Shown here: positions 61,344 through 64,000 of the stretch, piece after piece
Position numbering within the stretch: position 1 is the first letter of the stretch
Layout of the letters: every line of letters starts with the position of its first letter
Notes under the pieces: model-generated
Told to the model about the DNA's origin: nothing
Databases searched by the model: none
Seen by the model: only the letters and a program-made list of their open reading frames with translations
Translations under genes and position numbers: made by a program
DNA from: Watersipora subatra
Lineage: Eukaryota; Bryozoa; Gymnolaemata; Cheilostomatida; Watersiporidae
Assembly: GCF_963576615.1 (NCBI RefSeq)
Contig: NC_088708.1
Location: forward strand, 44,193,196 to 44,257,195
Length of the DNA: 64,000 nucleotides
Direction: 5' to 3'

Positions 61344-61426
61344 GTCAGAAGTGGGATTCGAACCCACGCCTACAGATGTACACTACGACCTGAACGCAGC
61401 GCCTTAGACCACTCGGCCATCCTGAC
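61344..61426 (-). tRNA. tRNA-Leu(CAG), type A variant
   Basis: Consensus except GTACACTACGACC: one change in the variable arm and a G-T pair in the anticodon stem. Confidence 0.74.
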
Positions 61427-61734
61427 CATGTACAGGTCCGAGAATAAAGATTTTTGGCTCAAAACTCTAAAATATTCATCCTATCAGGTTGCAATGCCAT
61501 CAAACATCGTGTTGAAGTAATAGAATGAAATGTTACTATGGAAACACTTGAACGAAACACATATGACCATGTGATGAAAGAAATCAAGTGAAATGTTTTA
61601 AGCCAAAAATACAGAGATGATGAAATTAGTGTAGTGAAATTAAAATGTACCCTAATATTGCAGAAAGCTGAAGAGAGTCAAATTTGCTGAGAAACCAACC
61701 TTGGTCAATTTGGGTAACAAAAGAATGCCTGTAT

Positions 61735-61817
61735 ATCAGAAGTGGGATACGAACCCATGCCTACAGATGTAAACTGCATTCTGAACGCACATCCTTAGAC
61801 AACTCAGCCATCCTGAT
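61735..61817 (-). pseudogene. tRNA-Leu-like type B
   Basis: Type B with GCACATCC. Confidence 0.78.
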
Positions 61818-62122
61818 CATGTATAGCTTTGGGAATAAAAACTTGTCGATCAGAACTCTGAAATATAAATCCAGTCACGATACAACACCATCAAACTTTG
61901 TTTTGAAACAAGAAAATGAAAATTTTGTAAGGAAACACTAGAACGAGACGCATATGACCATGTGATGTAAGATTTCTAGTGAAATGGTTTAAGCTAAAAA
62001 GACTTAGTTATTAAAATTAATGTAGTACAATGAAAAATCCTGTACCAGTGTAATAGTAAACTAAACGAACTTTTATCTGCCAAAAAGCACGCATGCTCAA
62101 TATGATAAAAGTACGTTTACAT

Positions 62123-62205
62123 GTCAGAAGTGGGATTCGAACCCACACCTACAGATGTAGACTGCGACCTGAACGCAGCGCCTTAGACCACTCGGCCATC
62201 CTGAC
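62123..62205 (-). tRNA. tRNA-Leu(CAG), type A
   Basis: One change only (CACACC), as in 42777, but with a different flank (AAAAGTACGTTTACAT). Confidence 0.88.
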
Positions 62206-62513
62206 CATGTACAGGTCCGAGAATAAAGATTTTTGGCTCAAAACTCTAAAATATTCATCCTATCAGGTTGCAATGCCATCAAACAGCGTGTTGAAATAAT
62301 AGAATGAAATGTTCCTATGGAAACACTTGAACGAAACACATATGACCATGTGATGAAAGAAATCAAGTGAAATGTTTTAAGCCAAAAATACAGAGATGAT
62401 GAAATTAGTGTAGTGAAATTAAAATGTACCCTAATATTGCAGAAAGCTGAAGAGAGTCAAATTTGCTGAGAAACCAACCTTGGTCAATTTGGGTAACAAA
62501 AGAATGCCTGTAT

Positions 62514-62596
62514 ATCAGAAGTGGGATACGAACCCATGCCTACAGATGTAAACTGCATTCTGAACGCACATCCTTAGACAACTCAGCCATCCTGAT
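62514..62596 (-). pseudogene. tRNA-Leu-like type B
   Basis: Type B with GCACATCC, 779 bp from the 61735 copy. Confidence 0.78.
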
Positions 62597-62901
62597 CATG
62601 TATAGCTTTGGGAATAAAAACTTGTCGATCAGAACTCTGAAATATAAATCCAGTCACGATACAACACCATCAAACTTTGTTTTGAAACAAAAAAATGAAA
62701 ATTTTGTAAGGAAACACTAGAACGAGACGCATATGACCATGTGATGTAAGATTTCTAGTGAAATGGTTTAAGCTAAAAAGACTTAGTTATTAAAATTAAT
62801 GTAGTACAATGAAAAATCCTGTACCAGTGTAACAGTAAACTAAACGAACTTTTATCTGCCAAAAAGCACGCATGCTCAATATGATAAAAGTCCGTTTACA
62901 T

Positions 62902-62984
62902 GGCAGAAGTGGGATTCGAACCCACGCCTACAGATGTAGACTGCGACCTGAACGCAGCGCCTTAGACCACTCGGCCATCCTGAC
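62902..62984 (-). tRNA. tRNA-Leu(CAG), type A
   Basis: Consensus except GGCAG at the + strand start, which leaves base 2 of the acceptor stem unpaired (T-C). Confidence 0.76.
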
Positions 62985-63289
62985 CATGTACAGGTCCGAG
63001 AATAAAGATTTTTGGCTCAAAACTCTAAAATATTCATCCTATCAGGTTGCAATGCCATCAAACAACGTGTTGAAATAATAGAATGAAATGTTACTATTGA
63101 AACACTTGAACGAAACACATATGACCATGTGATGAAAGAAATCAAGTGAAATGTTTTAAGCCAAAAATACAGAGATGATGAAATTAATGTAGTGAAATTA
63201 AAATGTACCCTAATATTGCAGAAAGCTGAAGAGAGTCAAATTTGCTGAGAAACCAACCTTGGTCAATTTGGGTAACAAAAAAACTGTAT

Positions 63290-63372
63290 GCCAAAACTGG
63301 GATTCGAACCCATGCCTACAAATGTAAACAGGATTCTGATTGCAGCTCCTTAGACCACTCAACCATCCAGAT
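63290..63372 (-). pseudogene. tRNA-Leu-like type C
   Basis: Type C with CTACAAATG in the variable arm, CAGGATTCTGATTGCAG in the anticodon arm and CCATCCAGAT at the 5' end. Confidence 0.74.
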
Positions 63373-63674
63373 CATGTAGAGCTTTGGGAATAAAAACTTG
63401 TCGATCAGAACTCTGAAATATAAATCCAGTCACGATACAACACCATCAAACTTTGTTTTGAAACAAGAAAATGAAAATTTTGTAAGGAAACACTAGAACG
63501 AGACGCATATGACCATGTGATGTAAGATTTCTAGTGAAATGGTTTAAGCTAAAAAGACTTAGTTCTTAAAATTAATGTAGTACGATGAAAAATCCTGTAC
63601 CAGTGTAACAGTAAACTAAACGAACTTTCATCTGCCAAAACCACGCTTGCTCAATATGATAAAAGCGGTTATAA

Positions 63675-63757
63675 GTCAGAAGTGGGATTCGAACTCCCAC
63701 CTACAGACGTGGACTGCAACCTGAACGCAGCGCCTTAGACCACTCGGCCACCCTGAC
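63675..63757 (-). pseudogene. tRNA-Leu-like type D
   Basis: Type D with CTACAGACGTGGACTGCAACC; the anticodon stem CTGCG/TGCAG pairs fully and the anticodon is CAG, so this is the best-preserved D locus. Its T arm is shifted by two bases. Confidence 0.68.
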
Positions 63758-64000
63758 CATGCATAACTTAATTACCAACGATTTTTTTCTGAAATGTTAT
63801 GAAATCAGATTATAACTGCATTAAAATTCCTCCAAACGTTGTATTGATATAAAAAAGTTAGAGTACTATGGAGATACTTACGTCCAAATAATAGTAAAAA
63901 GTCAAGTGAAATGGTTAAACCTAGAAACACTGAGATGATGGACTTAGTCTAGTTAAATCGAAATATACGCTAATATAACAGAAAACTAACGCGAGTCAAA

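Larger units (their letters stand above)
32805..64000 (-). repeat. Tandem tRNA-Leu gene array, 80 loci, continues past window
   Basis: Monomers of about 388 bp each hold one tRNA-Leu-like sequence and a spacer of about 305 bp. Two diverged spacer types usually alternate: one starts CATGTACAGGTCCGAG after A-type loci, the other CATGTATAGCTTTGGG after B/C-type loci, giving a dimer of about 777 bp. I count 31 type A (4 with a deletion), 22 B, 16 C, 7 D, 3 E and 1 unclassified locus. Array-like spacer sequence begins at about 32805, before the first tRNA relic. Downstream of A, B and C loci (lower + coordinates) a run of four or more T on the transcribed strand lies 11-17 nt past the gene, as Pol III termination needs. 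Confidence 0.96.

Noticed and set aside
34936-63078. Dozens of 63-114-codon open frames (MLNMI...SGIRTHAYRC, MISFITWSYVF... and similar) on both strands.
   Set aside because: They are translations of the tRNA-Leu bodies and their spacers; conservation follows the DNA repeat and not protein reading frames.

Overview
The window is eukaryotic, animal nuclear DNA, AT-rich and dominated by repeats. The only protein-coding gene I can support is the 3' third of a spliced vps41 (HOPS-complex subunit) on the + strand, exons 21763-31759. The transposon style, tRNA-derived SINE and intron structure fit an invertebrate, perhaps a lophotrochozoan, but I cannot name the species from sequence alone.

Layout. 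(1) 1-16198 is an uninterrupted satellite of about 648 copies of a 25-bp unit. It shows higher-order duplications, including one 2,150-bp (86-unit) tandem duplication. (2) 16199-21762 is mostly unique DNA with no recognisable exon. It holds a 48-bp minisatellite, a long inverted-repeat element (19501-20636), a non-autonomous hAT-like transposon with an exact 8-bp target duplication (20662-21505), and two perfect hairpins. (3) 21763-31759 carries seven vps41 exons, ending in a RING-H2 finger, plus one possible 39-nt microexon. The introns are full of repeats: a diverged 36-38-bp minisatellite, an 854-bp inverted-repeat transposon, a 29-bp minisatellite that copies the vps41 5' splice site many times, a hAT element nested in that minisatellite and itself carrying a 1.5-kb fold-back, a 52-bp minisatellite, a SINE, a (TA)n tract and a fragment of tRNA-Leu. 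(4) 31760-32804 is downstream unique sequence. (5) 32805-64000 (running off the window) is a tandem array of tRNA-Leu(CAG) genes and relatives, all on the - strand, about 388 bp apart. I count 80 loci.

The tRNA array is the striking feature. Twenty-seven loci are full-length type A tRNA-Leu(CAG) copies, seven of them identical over all 83 nt to the deduced consensus. The rest fall into recurrent variant families (B, C, D, E) or a deletion form. A-type and B/C-type units usually alternate, giving a dimer of about 777 bp. Blocks of dimers are duplicated at offsets of 6,966, 5,423 and 4,644 bp; the last two differ by one dimer. The left edge (32805-34300) is the most diverged, as expected for an array homogenised by unequal exchange. 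A lone tRNA-Leu relic in the last vps41 intron shares an unusual base with the left-most array copy.

All short open reading frames inside the two arrays and the minisatellites are by-products of repeats. No toxin gene, virus-like element or CRISPR array was seen.
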